From contig NC_088303.1 of NCBI RefSeq assembly GCF_032854445.1, positions 18,485,501 through 18,549,500 of the forward strand: DNA of 64,000 nt. Direction: 5' to 3'. The notes beneath the pieces are model-generated. The model made no database searches. It worked only from the letters and a program-made list of their open reading frames with translations, and was not told the DNA's origin. Shown in pieces: positions 23,506-37,275 of this stretch (position 1 is the first letter of the stretch; every line of letters begins with the position of its first letter). This DNA comes from Liolophura sinensis (Eukaryota; Mollusca; Polyplacophora; Chitonida; Chitonidae). The translations under genes and the position numbers were made by a program.

Positions 23506-24645
23506 CAAAAAACCAACAGCTAAACCGTTAGAAGGATCTTTATGGTAAATTTTTGCCCGAACAGAGTCAAACTAACCATCATAAGGTTGGTGTAGCGACC
23601 AGAAGAATTATGGTCGAGTTTAACGGTCGCCATAATAGGGTCAAATTAACAATTACTATTGCTTGAAGCAACCAAACCTAATGCGGTGGCATTTTCTTTC
23701 ACCAAAATATTGTCATGGCAAACATTATAAACAAAACTGTATTGGTTGTTTGGACCAATCAATTATATGATTACTTTGATTCTCTTCTGGCGAAATAGGA
23801 GATTATGTGACCTGTTATCTATTATCTGTTCATTTCGACCCTTTAATGTTTGGTCGCCCCATTATTTGGTCGGACGCCTCTGTACCAACATTTGTTTGGT
23901 CGAATTGACAAGATACCTCTTACCATGTAGCGAGACTGTTTCGTGCAGCCTCATTGGTCCAGCCAGCGTGTCGTTCTATAGTATGACGTGGTACAAAGCA
24001 GTGAAACGATATGATAGGAAACAATGGCACGCATCGTGATGACGATGGTGCGAATGGATGACGCAATGACCACACAGGAAGCAAAACTAGGAAAAAAATT
24101 ATTATAATGGATTAGTAATGTCATGATTGTGGAAAGGCCGATGGCACGAAACGATGGGGCAATAGCTTGAGGCGAAGCCGTGTAACATTACTTCAGAAAA
24201 AGGTTTCTCGGTAAGCCACGCGTTCAACATCGGTAGAGTCAGACTCGACACTGTATAGATACACTGTATAGGTACATTGTTATGCATCGATATATTTTTT
24301 TTTTCCATCGCTTCAAGCAGTTATTTCATATTATCTCTGTTTCTTTTAACCAGTCGCCTACATTCATCTATCTATAAAATCAGTCATACTCGCTACCAAA
24401 ACTGCCTTTAGTAAGTGACACATAACAATACAAATTCTACACTGTCATATTTGACATTCTTCGCACAATTTTCTACAATGTGATCTTCGTAAATTAGTTT
24501 TATATTATATCTTGTAGTATATCAGCTGAGACTGTAGTATAGGCTGTTACTGCATGGAGTTTGTTCCAACCACTTGTTGGAGCAGCTGCTGTAAAACAAA
24601 TAACTCTTCATTCACACTGTCCACTATGTCACTGTTTTTTTTTAA
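23506..24645. other. Non-coding stretch, nothing firm
   Basis: Repeated 'tttggtcg' and its complement occur at 23590-23650 and 23830-23895. No confident element boundary or gene could be set. Confidence 0.4.
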
Positions 24646-24860
24646 TAATTATGACGTCACCCGAGGCAAAGAGGTCATGGTGTTGACACCAGGCTTACCG
24701 GGTTTAACGTTATGAATTCGATAAAGTATTCTAACTGCATTTCCATACAATATTATAGACGTACAACATATCAATGTGCAGAGCTTGTGGTTTTACGTGT
24801 CGCCAACGGAAAGCAATTTTGGTAGCGAGTATGACTGATTTTACAAGCATTTGAATAGAG
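24646..24860 (+). repeat. Dispersed repeat copy without the SINE
   Basis: Homologous to 11567-12060 on the same strand ('ttatgacgtcacccgaggca', 'gtgcagagcttgtggtttta'). At the position where the other copy carries a SINE, this one reads straight through ('gttatgaattcgataaagta'), so it is an unoccupied paralogous site. Confidence 0.75.
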
Positions 24861-24887
24861 GCCACTGGCTAAAAGGAATACTATACA

Positions 24888-25023
24888 GGGTCCAGTTTCA
24901 AAAAGCCGTGTACGACATTTTTCTATCGTACATTTGTGGTATGATAATTTTGTACGTCACTATTAACGTAGCACTGTGGTATTATCGTACATGTACAGTA
25001 CGACATCATTCTGAAACTGGCCC
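24888..25023. mobile_element. Foldback MITE-like element
   Basis: Left end 'gggtccagtttca' is the inverted counterpart of right end 'tgaaactggccc'. Inside, 'gtgtacgacattttt' pairs loosely with the reverse complement of 'agtacgacatcatt'. The element is 136 bp and non-coding. Similar 'cagtttca' foldback elements occur in marine invertebrate genomes (recollection, not a search). Confidence 0.65.
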
Positions 25024-27282
25024 AGTGGCTTCCCGCCAATGCGGCCGCTATTAGCAGTATCTGGAAGCTGTGGTGAATATATCTTGAATGGCAGCACAAG
25101 ACAAAACTATATTGAAAACCGATGTTTCTTTGAACGATAGATCCTTACTTTTTTCATAATGTTTATCCAAAACATGGGCAAACGGCGAAGATACTTTCCT
25201 AATATTGTTAGCTTTCATTAAGTAGCCGTCCGTCGGAATATCGAAAAATGTTCTGCATCTACTGACAGCGAAGTAGACAATTAAGTAATTTTAAATATTT
25301 ATTTTATTACGCTTGGCAATAAATAGTCATTCCTTCAATAACGGGTGAATTATTCGTGCTAACAAATCGACCTAGTTCATGTTAACCTTTAAATCTCAAA
25401 CACATTATCAAGTTCCAAGTATGAAACATTTCGAAAATGTCAGTTTTAGCCACCGTCTTCATCCAAGGCTTTGTTAGCCGACAGACAACGAAATCAAGAC
25501 GTAAAATGAAAGGTCCAAAGTTTCTGTCATGGCGTTCGAGAGAAGAATTTTACGTATGCCTATATAAGCCTTTCAATCGACTTACTACAGGAAAACACTG
25601 ACATAAGATGGCGAAAAAATGTTCTGTGAAAATCAGTCATTCCTTAAACCCTTAAAAGGGCCTTATCTTTGTGGGAGCGAAAACTGGAGGTGGGGTGATA
25701 TGGGCTCAGACACATTGGCCTAAGCCTGTTGTTTCATTCATGACAAACTTGATTGCTGGCTTCCGCTGACTAAATACTGACTGAAAAGAATCTCTTTGCT
25801 ATAGCAGTCTGACTTTTTTGTTATTAGCCTTGTCATTCAGTAAGGAATTAGAAATTTTCGTGTTCTAGAGGCAAAAAAAGAATGTACACGCACAGTCTAC
25901 GCGTGCATCAGCGTTAATAATCATGAATTTTAATCAGCATACGCCGATTCATACGCCCAACGCGCATGTAACATAACCCTCTTCAGACTAGTACACACTA
26001 GTTCTTACTGCTCCGCCTAATTCATGTTAATCGTGAAAAAACCACCACAAGTCATTGAAGTGCCATATTTCTCAGTCAGGGCTTTGTTGCCTACATTCCA
26101 AATACCATATCGTGCGCTAAGTATGAAATAAAACATTCCGAGAAATATCGCGTTTACCTACAATCTTTACGCAGGGCTTTGGGATCTGTAGACAGGTCCA
26201 GTGTTTTTGCCAAAGCGTTCAGGTGAGGCACAATTTTCCGAATGTCGGCATTTGAGTCGGGCATTTGAGTCGGCCTCCTACAGGAAGAGACTGAAACAAC
26301 ACTGAAATAAGGCACCACTCAAAACAATTACACCATGAATTATTCAGCGGGCAAGGCTGTTAGGTGTCATTCGTGTAAGCTTTCGTTCATCACAATCCCC
26401 AGAGAGTAACTTTTGGCTAAAAAAGCTCTCTGTTATCGCAATCTGGATTTGTTTCCAGCCTTGTCGTTTTATAATAATCAAGAATAACAGTTTCTATGAT
26501 AAAAGTACAAAAAGAATTTATTAAGTATAAGCTACATGTAATTCGCACGTACCCTGTGTCTTTTGAACGGATAAAACACTTTTGTAGCCTGAGAACGACT
26601 ATCCGTGCCATAATGTCTAATGTGTGGTAGACGATTGCAGTAATTTGTCAAGGTGAGCTGACAACCATTGCGTGAGAATGAGAAGACTTTGTTACATAAA
26701 AAAATTTTCTTAGCAAAGTCGGAAATGTCTTAACAACACTGGCAGGCAACAAACTGTTTCAGTAGGAAGGCCCCGCTATGTCTGATACATTCCCTGGTGT
26801 ATACAACTAACTAATGCTGACATTAAGACGCAAAAGAGAACATCTACGTGTAGTTCGTCCTACTACACTGTAAAAGTATAACTGCTAGAAAGGCAAATGT
26901 ATAACGAAATGACCTGTCCAGTTCCCAGAGATATAACTTTCTCAAAAGAAACAAAAATATACGAACACACTTGGATAAATTCAGTGATCTTATTTAAACA
27001 TCACAACATATACCCAGTATACAAAAAATATAAACAACAACAAAATATACTTTCTTACGGAAAATACAACAGACACGGTTCCGGTCAAAACACTGTGAGG
27101 TCATGACCTGTATAAGCCTAATAGAAGATAGATGCACGACCGACTCCAGGGGTTATCACCCTTTAATGTCATTTTGACTGTCTACATCAATCACCTGCTT
27201 AAGACAAACAGATCGACCTGATGACCCCGCTAGGGTAGACACTGAAAATGTCCTATTTCTCAGTTTGTGTTATTGAAATGGA
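25024..27282. other. Non-coding stretch with a weak internal duplication
   Basis: 25371-25600 and 26010-26240 share spaced words in the same order ('cctagttcatgttaa/cctaattcatgttaa', 'ggctttgtt', 'ggcgttcgag/agcgttcagg'), suggesting an old local duplication. No coding exon was recognised. Confidence 0.4.
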
Positions 27283-27350
27283 CTATCGTCGTATATGACT
27301 GAAAAAATTGTTAAGTAACGACGTTAAACCCTAGGCATTACTTCATTCAT
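27283..27350 (+). mobile_element. SINE family B 3' end
   Basis: 'gtcgtatatgactgaaaaaa' followed by 'ttgttaagtaacgacgttaa' matches the family B tail with two single-base insertions. The rest of the element is absent. Confidence 0.7.
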
Positions 27351-27699
27351 TGAAATCGACCGTTTTTATGCCAATCTAAGAACAGGTTAGTGTAATTTGT
27401 AGAAATATTCGGCTAACAATGATTTATGCTAGGGAAGTTTTAATGCGCCTGTGATTAATGGTAAATGTTCCTTAATTATCCTCAACCCGACGCACTGTTG
27501 ATGAGAGTTATCCCCTCCGCAACTAGGAGTCTCAGTCCCATGGCAAGTATCAGTCCATAGAACAGAAATAGGTAAATCTACAATCCCTCCTGAAATCCTC
27601 GTGTGAAGCATAACTCTGGAATTCAGGTGACAATTGATAGAACCCCAGGCACACTGACGAATGCTTGTATCGAACGTCTCGTTAAGTCATATTCTTCCG
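27351..27699. other. Non-coding stretch, nothing recognised
   Basis: No exon or repeat recognised. Confidence 0.4.
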
Positions 27700-28235
27700 T
27701 TGGTAACTGTTTACCAGTAAAGTCCCAAATCTGTGCTGGCCGCTAAAAATCTATTCTTCGGATCTTCACATAAACTGACCTTCAGAGCAATGTCACCTCC
27801 AGTGAACTTGAGATAAAAGTGCGTAACGACACGAAGATGTGATCGCAAAGAGCTATATAAGCTCAGAACAAAAGTCTCAGACACAAGAATCGACGAAATG
27901 CTCACTCGATGTGGGATCATACAGTGAAACAGAGCTTTCTAAATGATCGTCAGTTAGCCTTAGCGTCAATTAGCCTGAATTCTGAGCTCTTAGCTCTTAA
28001 ATAACAAAATCACTATCTTTCCAAATGGACTTTTCCCGACAGGTAAAACTATCGAGTTAGAAAGCTTTCGTCTGTCGACTATAGTCTGCAAACTGCCCCT
28101 TGGGAGCTGGACTTTACATACGCTCGAACAACGATGGAAAGAAATAATAAATATGTTTACATCAAGCCAGACTCATTTACTATACAGGGAAGCTTATACA
28201 TTGAGACTGGGTATCTAGAAAGATCGCTCTGGCCA
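27700..28235. repeat. Dispersed two-copy repeat (copy 2)
   Basis: Diverged same-strand partner of 6140-6625. On the minus strand both copies can be read as related peptides (a stretch beginning 'VSISSILV' in this copy). The other copy is broken by stops, so present coding use is unlikely. The element class is unknown. Confidence 0.7.
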
Positions 28236-31121
28236 GGTATACTCCTACAAAGGGCACAGTACTCTCATGATCCCAAGAGCCCAGATCTAGGCCAAACGTT
28301 GATCCGATTCGCCTCAAACCTACCGTCTGTGCATAACAATGAAATAGCGGGATATCTGGTGTTTTTGTGTATTTTCTCTCCCATATTTCATGCCCAATCA
28401 AGTGCATGTCCATATAACACTGGCACCGCGCGATGGTACAGGAGAGGTCCTAGGTCATGTGACGTTATGCTAGATAGCAAACATGGCAAAACGGCGTAAC
28501 CAAATGGGTGGTTATAGTTAGTGGCGATTATTTGCTAAATACTTCGTTGATAAGTCTTGCAGATATTTTTAAAACTATTTTTTAAACAAAAGGAAAATTT
28601 CAGGAATAAATTCAAATTTAGAGCCTTACTTAACGTTAACGTAAGAATAAAAAAAATCTTAACTGTATTCAGCAATGCGTATTTTTTGCATGTGTAAATG
28701 GGTACCTCAACCAAAGGAAAATATCTCCATTTTTATCCATTTTATCGTATTAACAAAACAATTAAAATATTCTTGTCCAGTCAAACAAAATCATTACATG
28801 TGTAACTTGTGATCTCCAAAATCCATGATGGAATGTTCTTTTACTTTCATGAGAAAAGCCGTTTGCATGATGAGCCTTACGAGGTCCTTATATATAGGAA
28901 GTGAAATGCAGGGCCACATAATTACCTTTTCATGCTCATTTTTTTCCAGTTGTTACTACCCAAAGGAATGGGAAAGGAAAGACATTTGTCTTAATTGAGA
29001 AGATTTCCTTCAACTAAGTAATCTCTGCAGGGCTAACCTTTCAAATCAAGCGACAGGTTTCAAACCAGACAGACGCCAAGTTTTAATTCATGCTTGATTT
29101 ACTATGCTATAGATGAACGATAGGCCCCAAGTTTAATGTGCTGGAACACTTAGAGGTATCGCCTTTAAATTGCCTCCTAAATCTTCGAAAAAAATTACCG
29201 AGAAAAAAGGCGGCATTTCATTAAACTAACCCGTAACCCATTAAAAAGTGTAATCGATGTAATCTGGAGGACAACGTACCTAAACGCGTTACCCAATCAT
29301 TTATTACTGCCACCACGCCCTCCCTGAATGATAGAGAAGTTTTTGTGTTTGCAATGTGAATTTTAAGATGAATGTTTATGCTTACTTACTGTTCTATATC
29401 ACACTATATTGTTTGTACACAATTCAAATTCAAAGCATTGTCGATTCAGTGAGAATAAACCAGTGTCGTATTTGTCACGAATGTTCACTACCCACCAAGG
29501 AACCACGACCTCGAGCCACCGTGGACATGACGTCACAGCGATACATTCGCTGCAGGCACCTGAGTCTTCCCTATGTGTGCAACACAGAGAACAGGAGACA
29601 ATCGCTATACTTTTACAGCTACTTTCGAGATTATTCCATTCCCAAGTGTGGCCTACGGCTCCAATAACACAAGACAGGATACTGTAAAGTTACATACATG
29701 GCCTAAAAATGCCACAGATTGAGAAAAAACAAACGAGAAAGAAAGACGTCCGAACTGTCGGGAGCCACCAGCCTTTGCCCTACACCCGCTACGAGGTTAC
29801 AGGGCGGCCCTCCAGTTCAGTTCACACCTCACCCAAAGGCCGCTGTGTGTGCCATACCTTGAAGCCCGTAACGTGAACCTAGGCATTTATATGTGTTACC
29901 AATCGCTGTTTCAATTCAATAGAATTCAAACCTTATCTACTTTTGCGGGTGATGCTTTTCTGAAACATAACAGATTAGCTCCATTGTTACTTTCACCGAT
30001 CGCTTGACTTGGCTATAAAAAAGTGGACTACAAATCCATGCCAACTCTCCACAAATACTACCATAATTCCATTGATGTCCAATTCGTGTCAGACAATCCA
30101 GACTGGAGTGCGTTTGTGTCATCTACGTGGCGGTATGTGAGCGAAAATCGGTCAGGGCCCATTCGCTATGCTGTACACACTTTTCCAGGATGTAATACCG
30201 TGTCTTCTCGTTTCGCCTTAGTAGCGTTTCACCTTAGCAAAATTGGTAAGTCGAAATGCGAATGCTTAAGTTACCCACTGGGTCACTTAAAAGGATTAAC
30301 ACATAAAGGGCTTGATAAACATGAAAGGAAAATAAGAGTAGACATACATATTGAGATTTCTAACTTCATTTAATAGTACTATGAAAATTAACAGTCAGCT
30401 GTACAAATGTAAGAAAAAAGAAACAGAATCTGTGTATTCCATAGATTTCATCTTATTGGTTGGCATTTGAGGCTGGAAAGTCTTTAATCAGTGCGTTGGT
30501 ACTTTCTTTTTTTTCTAGGGGGCTGTGCTCCACCTTCTAGCTGCATACGTTTTACTTCGTGGGCTGCCTGTTTCTTCTTTCATATATTTCATATATATAA
30601 CTTCAAGCAACTTATGATGGGTTCGGCTTCGAATGCCATCTTTCCAAATGGTTTGTGGTCCTTGCACCGCCATCGCATTCAACATTAATCGTATTGGTGT
30701 GATTTCTTCAAAAGCTCGTTTCTTGATACTCTGCATAATCTTACTCACAGCGATCATTTCCGATCTTGGTTATCACATCATTCCTGGTACATAAGCTAGC
30801 TAAACATCCCATATGTGTGCACTTCCAGGAAGTCCAGGTATATCTCTTTGAGTATATACACGGAACTTATACCCACTTCTCACCAACAGCCGGCCTCCTC
30901 TAGTGCAGGAGATGAAGGTTACCTGGATTTCAGCTTGCGCCATGATGTTGCCTGTATCAACTAGAATTTAGGTATGATGAAATATAGTTTTCACCAGATA
31001 TACACACAATGAATAATGTTCATGTTAAGCTTCTGTAAATTACCTTTTAATCTACCTACATTCGCTCACCGCAGGTACCGGCAAGAAGACGGATCAAGGC
31101 ACTGATCTTCTCTGTACATCG
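28236..31121. other. Non-coding stretch, nothing recognised
   Basis: Open frames at 28134-28499, 29356-29687 and 30023-30373 show no domain, no supporting splice sites and no repeat homology. At 30205-30237, 'cgtttcgccttagtagcgtt' resembles the complement of the tandem unit that follows at 31122. Confidence 0.4.
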
Positions 31122-31360
31122 CTAAGGCGAAATGCGATAAGGTGAGTTTCAAATCAAGGCGAAATGCGATAAGGCGAGTTTTAAATCGAGGCGAAATGCG
31201 ATAAGGTGAGTTTCAAATCAAGGCGAAATGCGATCAGGCGAGTTTCAAATCAAGGCGAAATACCATAAGGTGAGTTTGAAATCAAGGCGAAAGTCATAAG
31301 GAGAGTTTCTAATCATGGCGAAATGCCGTAAGGCGAGTTTCAAATCAAGGCGAAATGAGA
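31122..31360 (+). repeat. 32-bp tandem repeat with splice-donor-like words
   Basis: About eight units begin 'aaggcgaaatgcgataagg' and continue 'tgagtttcaaatc'. Several junctions read 'aaggtgagt', the animal 5' splice-site consensus; others read 'aaggcgagt', the GC variant. No exon precedes the array, so the donor match is probably fortuitous. Confidence 0.85.
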
Positions 31361-31849
31361 ATGAACCTTTAATACAACTCCGGTAGCATATCTTCTTGTG
31401 ATTTCCAGGGTGTTAATTAAGAGGTGTACACGTAGGGGTAATTATAGATTTAGTCATACGATAGCTTTAGGAAAAGCACACAGTGTGTAGGCCTAAAGTA
31501 GGGAATTGTCATTGCTTTGCAGGACTTGTAAATACATAATCCCAGCAGGTCTTACCGCAGGCCCATCTTTGATGGGGATCTTTAAATGGAACTAGTTGAC
31601 GTAAGATTTTCTTAAAATGAAGCTTACAGATTAACATAGCATCAGTATTGTGTCTAGGCAACATTCAGAGTGAAAATAAAGATCTTCTTTAAGTCACTGA
31701 ACTTAAGTCTCTGATATGTTTGTTTCTGTTATTTTTGCTGAAATTTGTTTTACAATAACTTAGCCAGAATTTACATTGTCAAGCAATAGTTTGACCTTGT
31801 TTCATGAAAAATAACAATTTTAAAGCGATTTGAAATTTTTGACTTCAAG
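31361..31849. other. Non-coding stretch, nothing recognised
   Basis: No exon or repeat recognised. Confidence 0.4.
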
Positions 31850-32412
31850 AGAAGGAAGTTTAAAAACATGACACTATAGGCTGAAAAGAGCCCATTTTTT
31901 TCTATCTAGTGGTGTCTGCTGCATAATTTTGCCATCTTTCCTCGCCATACATGTAAAGCCTGAAAACGGCAAAGCTGGCATAAATCGTCCATCGTGTCCT
32001 CCATCTTTAACACCCTGTAATGTACGCTGGAGGTGTGTTGCCTCTCAGCCAATGAGAATCGTAAAAACTGCCGGATTGTTCGTGTAAACTCGGAACCTAC
32101 GTCCATCATTCCGGTTTCCCGATCGTCAAGCGGAATATAAACTGTCCGTTCGCAACCTTCTGGAGTTCTACCGGAAATGTACGAATTGCACTTCAGCGGT
32201 TTCCGACGGCAGTTCTCCTCCTAACTCAGAAGACTTCAGGACTAGTTCTTAGGCAAAATAGAGACGCCCACAGAGGATTTTGACGCTTACTTTATTTAAT
32301 ATTTATCAATTTAAAGTAAATATTAGAATTTTTTTAGGGCATGCACCTGCGAGGAAATGCATAGTCCTTTCAATGGTATTTGATTGATATTTAAATTTTC
32401 TTCTCCTTTAAG
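31850..32412 (-). repeat. Dispersed 560-bp repeat, unoccupied copy
   Basis: The reverse complement matches 41365-41930. Shared words include 'cttaaaggagaa', 'tttgcctaagaacta', 'cctgaagtcttct', 'gctttacatgtatgg' and 'gatagaaaaaaatg'. This copy lacks the SINE found in its partner. Both copies share a short readable peptide around 'ALHVW.GK.AKLC', which may be a relic of coding sequence. The class is unknown. Confidence 0.8.
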
Positions 32413-33508
32413 TCTCAGATAGTTCGTGATCCCAGAGCCAGATCAATATTTTTTACAGAGTAAATCAAGCCCATCTGCCCACAGAAGAAACTGATTTAAA
32501 TATGAAATTTTAATGCGAAGGATATTCACATGTATAAACCTACGCTACCAGTCTCCTTGTCTCTGAAATATGACACATAACTACATGTAGCTTGGCTGAG
32601 TTTGTGCTAGGTTGAACGAACGTGATTTTTATATCTCCATTTGATCATTATTTATAATTACTGTAATGAATGTAAATGCTTCATGCTGCGTAGCGAATCA
32701 AAAGCATCGATCTATACATATTTCTCACAGCGCACCCTACATTCGCTTTAAATCCGTCAGCAAAGCTTGCACAGAAACCCTGAACAACGCCGAGGTCACT
32801 GGGGGTGAAGCAGGAACTGATGCCAGAAAATACAAAAACTCCATCTTTGTTTCTAACAGTACTATACACACACACATTCTCTCTTATCTAAAGCTGGGAC
32901 TAATATAACTTACTAAAGTAAATAGAGAGGCACATACGCTTTACTGGAAGTATGCCCTCAATAAAGTCTGGAATGGATAAACCAGTATGTCAATCAATGT
33001 CTGCGACAGAAGGTCAATCCTTACTGACCCGAAACTTTCTGTACACGTGTTATACTGATCTAATTAACCGACTGCTCTTCTTGCGATCTTAAACGTCAGT
33101 CTATCAAACCTTAATCAGTTGTGTTCGGGATGTCACAATATATATATACCAAGTATGCTCTGACATAAACAAGTGCAGTGAATATGGAATAAATAAGATA
33201 TAGCAAGGAATAGTTTAGTGATGAGGTCCAGCTGTTGAGACATTTGCCGTCTGAAGCATTTGACCGGAAACTCCACAGGAGAGAGAGTAAGGATTTGTAA
33301 TCAGTCCTTTGGCCACCTCACTGCGTGGCCAAGAACACCCGACAAAACAGACTAGTAGTACACTGCCAGTCATCATGCTTGGATAGGTCGGACAGTGATC
33401 TCTCTTAAACACTGTATATAAAAACGGAATCATTAACCATGTGTTAAATGTAGAGCTTTGAAGTGTCACCTTAAAAGCCGATAAACCAGAATAGCCAGAG
33501 AGATGCAA
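32413..33508. other. Non-coding stretch, nothing recognised
   Basis: Open frames at 32666-32908 and 33215-33508 carry no recognised domain. Confidence 0.4.
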
Positions 33509-33648
33509 CGCAGGTTGATGGGAGACCTTCCCACCTACGACCGGGGATAAGGGAGCATGAGCTGGACTAACTCACACCGGCCGCACCGGGAAGATGCTCC
33601 TTGGTCACTGTGCCGCGCTGGCACTCCAACCACTAAACCACAAAAGGC
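33509..33648 (-). mobile_element. SINE family A, 5' half only
   Basis: On the minus strand it reads 'gtggtttagtggttggagtg' (A-box region), then 'gtgagttagtccagctcatg' (B-box region), then 'aggtgggaaggtctcccatc'. The tail half is missing. Another copy in the same orientation lies 130 bp to the right. Confidence 0.75.
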
Positions 33649-33780
33649 CTCTGTCTAGGCTGAACAAAACGCGTGTTTTGACTTGATAAGAAGGTCATCC
33701 AGTGGATGAATGACTGAAGGGATCACGTAAACCTCCTGGATAAATTTGTAACTGCGTGTAATAATAATTTGTAATAATTC

Positions 33781-33958
33781 ATTATTTATTTATTTATTAT
33801 TTGATTGGTGTTTCACGCCGTACCTAAGAACAGCATTATGGCGGGAAGAAATAGGGCAGAGCCGGGGGAAACCCACGACCATTCGCATGTTGCTGCAAGA
33901 CCTTCCCACGTACAGCTGGAGAGGAAGCCAGCATGAGCTGGACTTAAACTCACAGCGA
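33781..33958 (-). mobile_element. SINE family A copy
   Basis: AAATA-type tail at 33781-33801 in reverse, then 'gattggtgtttcacgccgta', a small deletion, 'gcagagccgggggaaaccca' and 'gagaggaagccagcatgagc'. The head ends near 'ctcacagcg'. Confidence 0.85.
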
Positions 33959-36235
<2,277 letters not shown>

Positions 36236-36448
36236 TTTCACCAATGCGGTAGTTGTGAGTTCAAGTCCGGCTCATGCTGGCTTCCTCTCCGGCCGTAAGT
36301 GGAAAGGTCTGTCAGCAACCTGCGGATGGTCGTGGCTTTCCCCCGGGCTCTGCCCGGTTTCCTCCCACCATAATGCTGGATGTCATCGTATGAGTGAAAT
36401 ATTCTTGAGTACGGCGTAAAAACCCCAATAAAAAAAAAATAAATAAAT
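36236..36448 (+). mobile_element. SINE family A copy, first of a head-to-tail pair
   Basis: It includes the B-box region 'gtgagttcaagtccggctca', the body 'ccccgggctctgcccggttt' and the tail 'cttgagtacggcgtaaaaac' with an A-rich end. It is immediately followed by another copy on the same strand. Confidence 0.85.
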
Positions 36449-36665
36449 CTCACCAATGCGGTAGATCTGAGTTCAAGTCCAGCTCATTCTGACTTTTTGT
36501 CCGGCCGTACGTGGGAAGGCCTTCCAGTAACCTGCGGATTACCGTGGGTTTCCCCTGGGCTCTGCCCAGTCTCCTTCCACCATAATGCCGTCGTATAAGT
36601 GAAATACTCTTGACAGCGTACAGCGTAAAACACTAATCAAATAAATAAATAAAGAAATAAATAAT
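36449..36665 (+). mobile_element. SINE family A copy, second of a head-to-tail pair
   Basis: It starts at the end of the A-rich tail of the previous copy with the same segment, 'caccaatgcggtag'. It contains the B-box region 'gagttcaagtccagctcatt', a degenerate body and an AAATA-rich tail. It differs at many positions from its neighbour, so it is not a recent tandem duplicate. Confidence 0.85.
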
Positions 36666-37062
36666 TATAGTCGATCTACTCTGGCTTGCGATCACCGACA
36701 ACTACTGACGCAGAAATTGCTCAGAGATGAACATTGGATGTATACTTAAGATGGTTATCGTTTTTATTTTCTGTCCAGTTTTTAGGTAAATTGAAAAAAA
36801 GCTGAGTTTCACCGGTTACTTGTAGGCCTACTTGTGTGACCATTTACCAACCATTACATTATCTGGTTTTGCTCTCCATATTGTGGTCGTTTATGATGTT
36901 TAATACATACTATCTAATATGTAGGTTGAGTCGCCTCCACTTGTTATGGACGATTTCATTTAAAAGCGTTCCCGTCACTACCACCCATTCCCCAGGCGAA
37001 GTAGGGCACATCGGATGTCAGGGACGCCGCCTCCATTAAGGAAGGAGGTTCGAGTATGTATG
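36666..37062. other. Non-coding stretch, nothing recognised
   Basis: No exon or repeat recognised. Confidence 0.4.
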
Positions 37063-37275
37063 TGTGCTTGGAGTTTTACGTCGTACTTAACAATTTTTCA
37101 GCTATATGAGGCGATGAGTGTGTGTACATATACGGTGTCTTCTTGTGTGCAGGGCGAGTCGCCAAGTGCTGCCGCCACTGACACCAGACATGACATCCTA
37201 TTCTGTCAAATTATACCGACACTCGGCCAACCAGTCCTCTTTTCTTGCTCGAACCTCTCAATGCTGAGCGCCAAA
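37063..37275 (-). mobile_element. SINE family B copy
   Basis: 'gttttacgtcgtacttaaca' at the left is the tail in reverse. It is followed by 'agggcgagtcgccaagtgct' and 'aacctctcaatgctgagcgc', matching the body of the 15735 copy. The head is missing. Confidence 0.8.

Noticed and set aside
23590-23895. Possible element with 'tttggtcg'-type inverted ends
   Set aside because: The arms match only over short words with many gaps; no boundary or duplication could be set.
29356-29687. Two overlapping open frames of about 100 codons
   Set aside because: Both frames are equally open, neither resembles a known family, and no splice sites support them.
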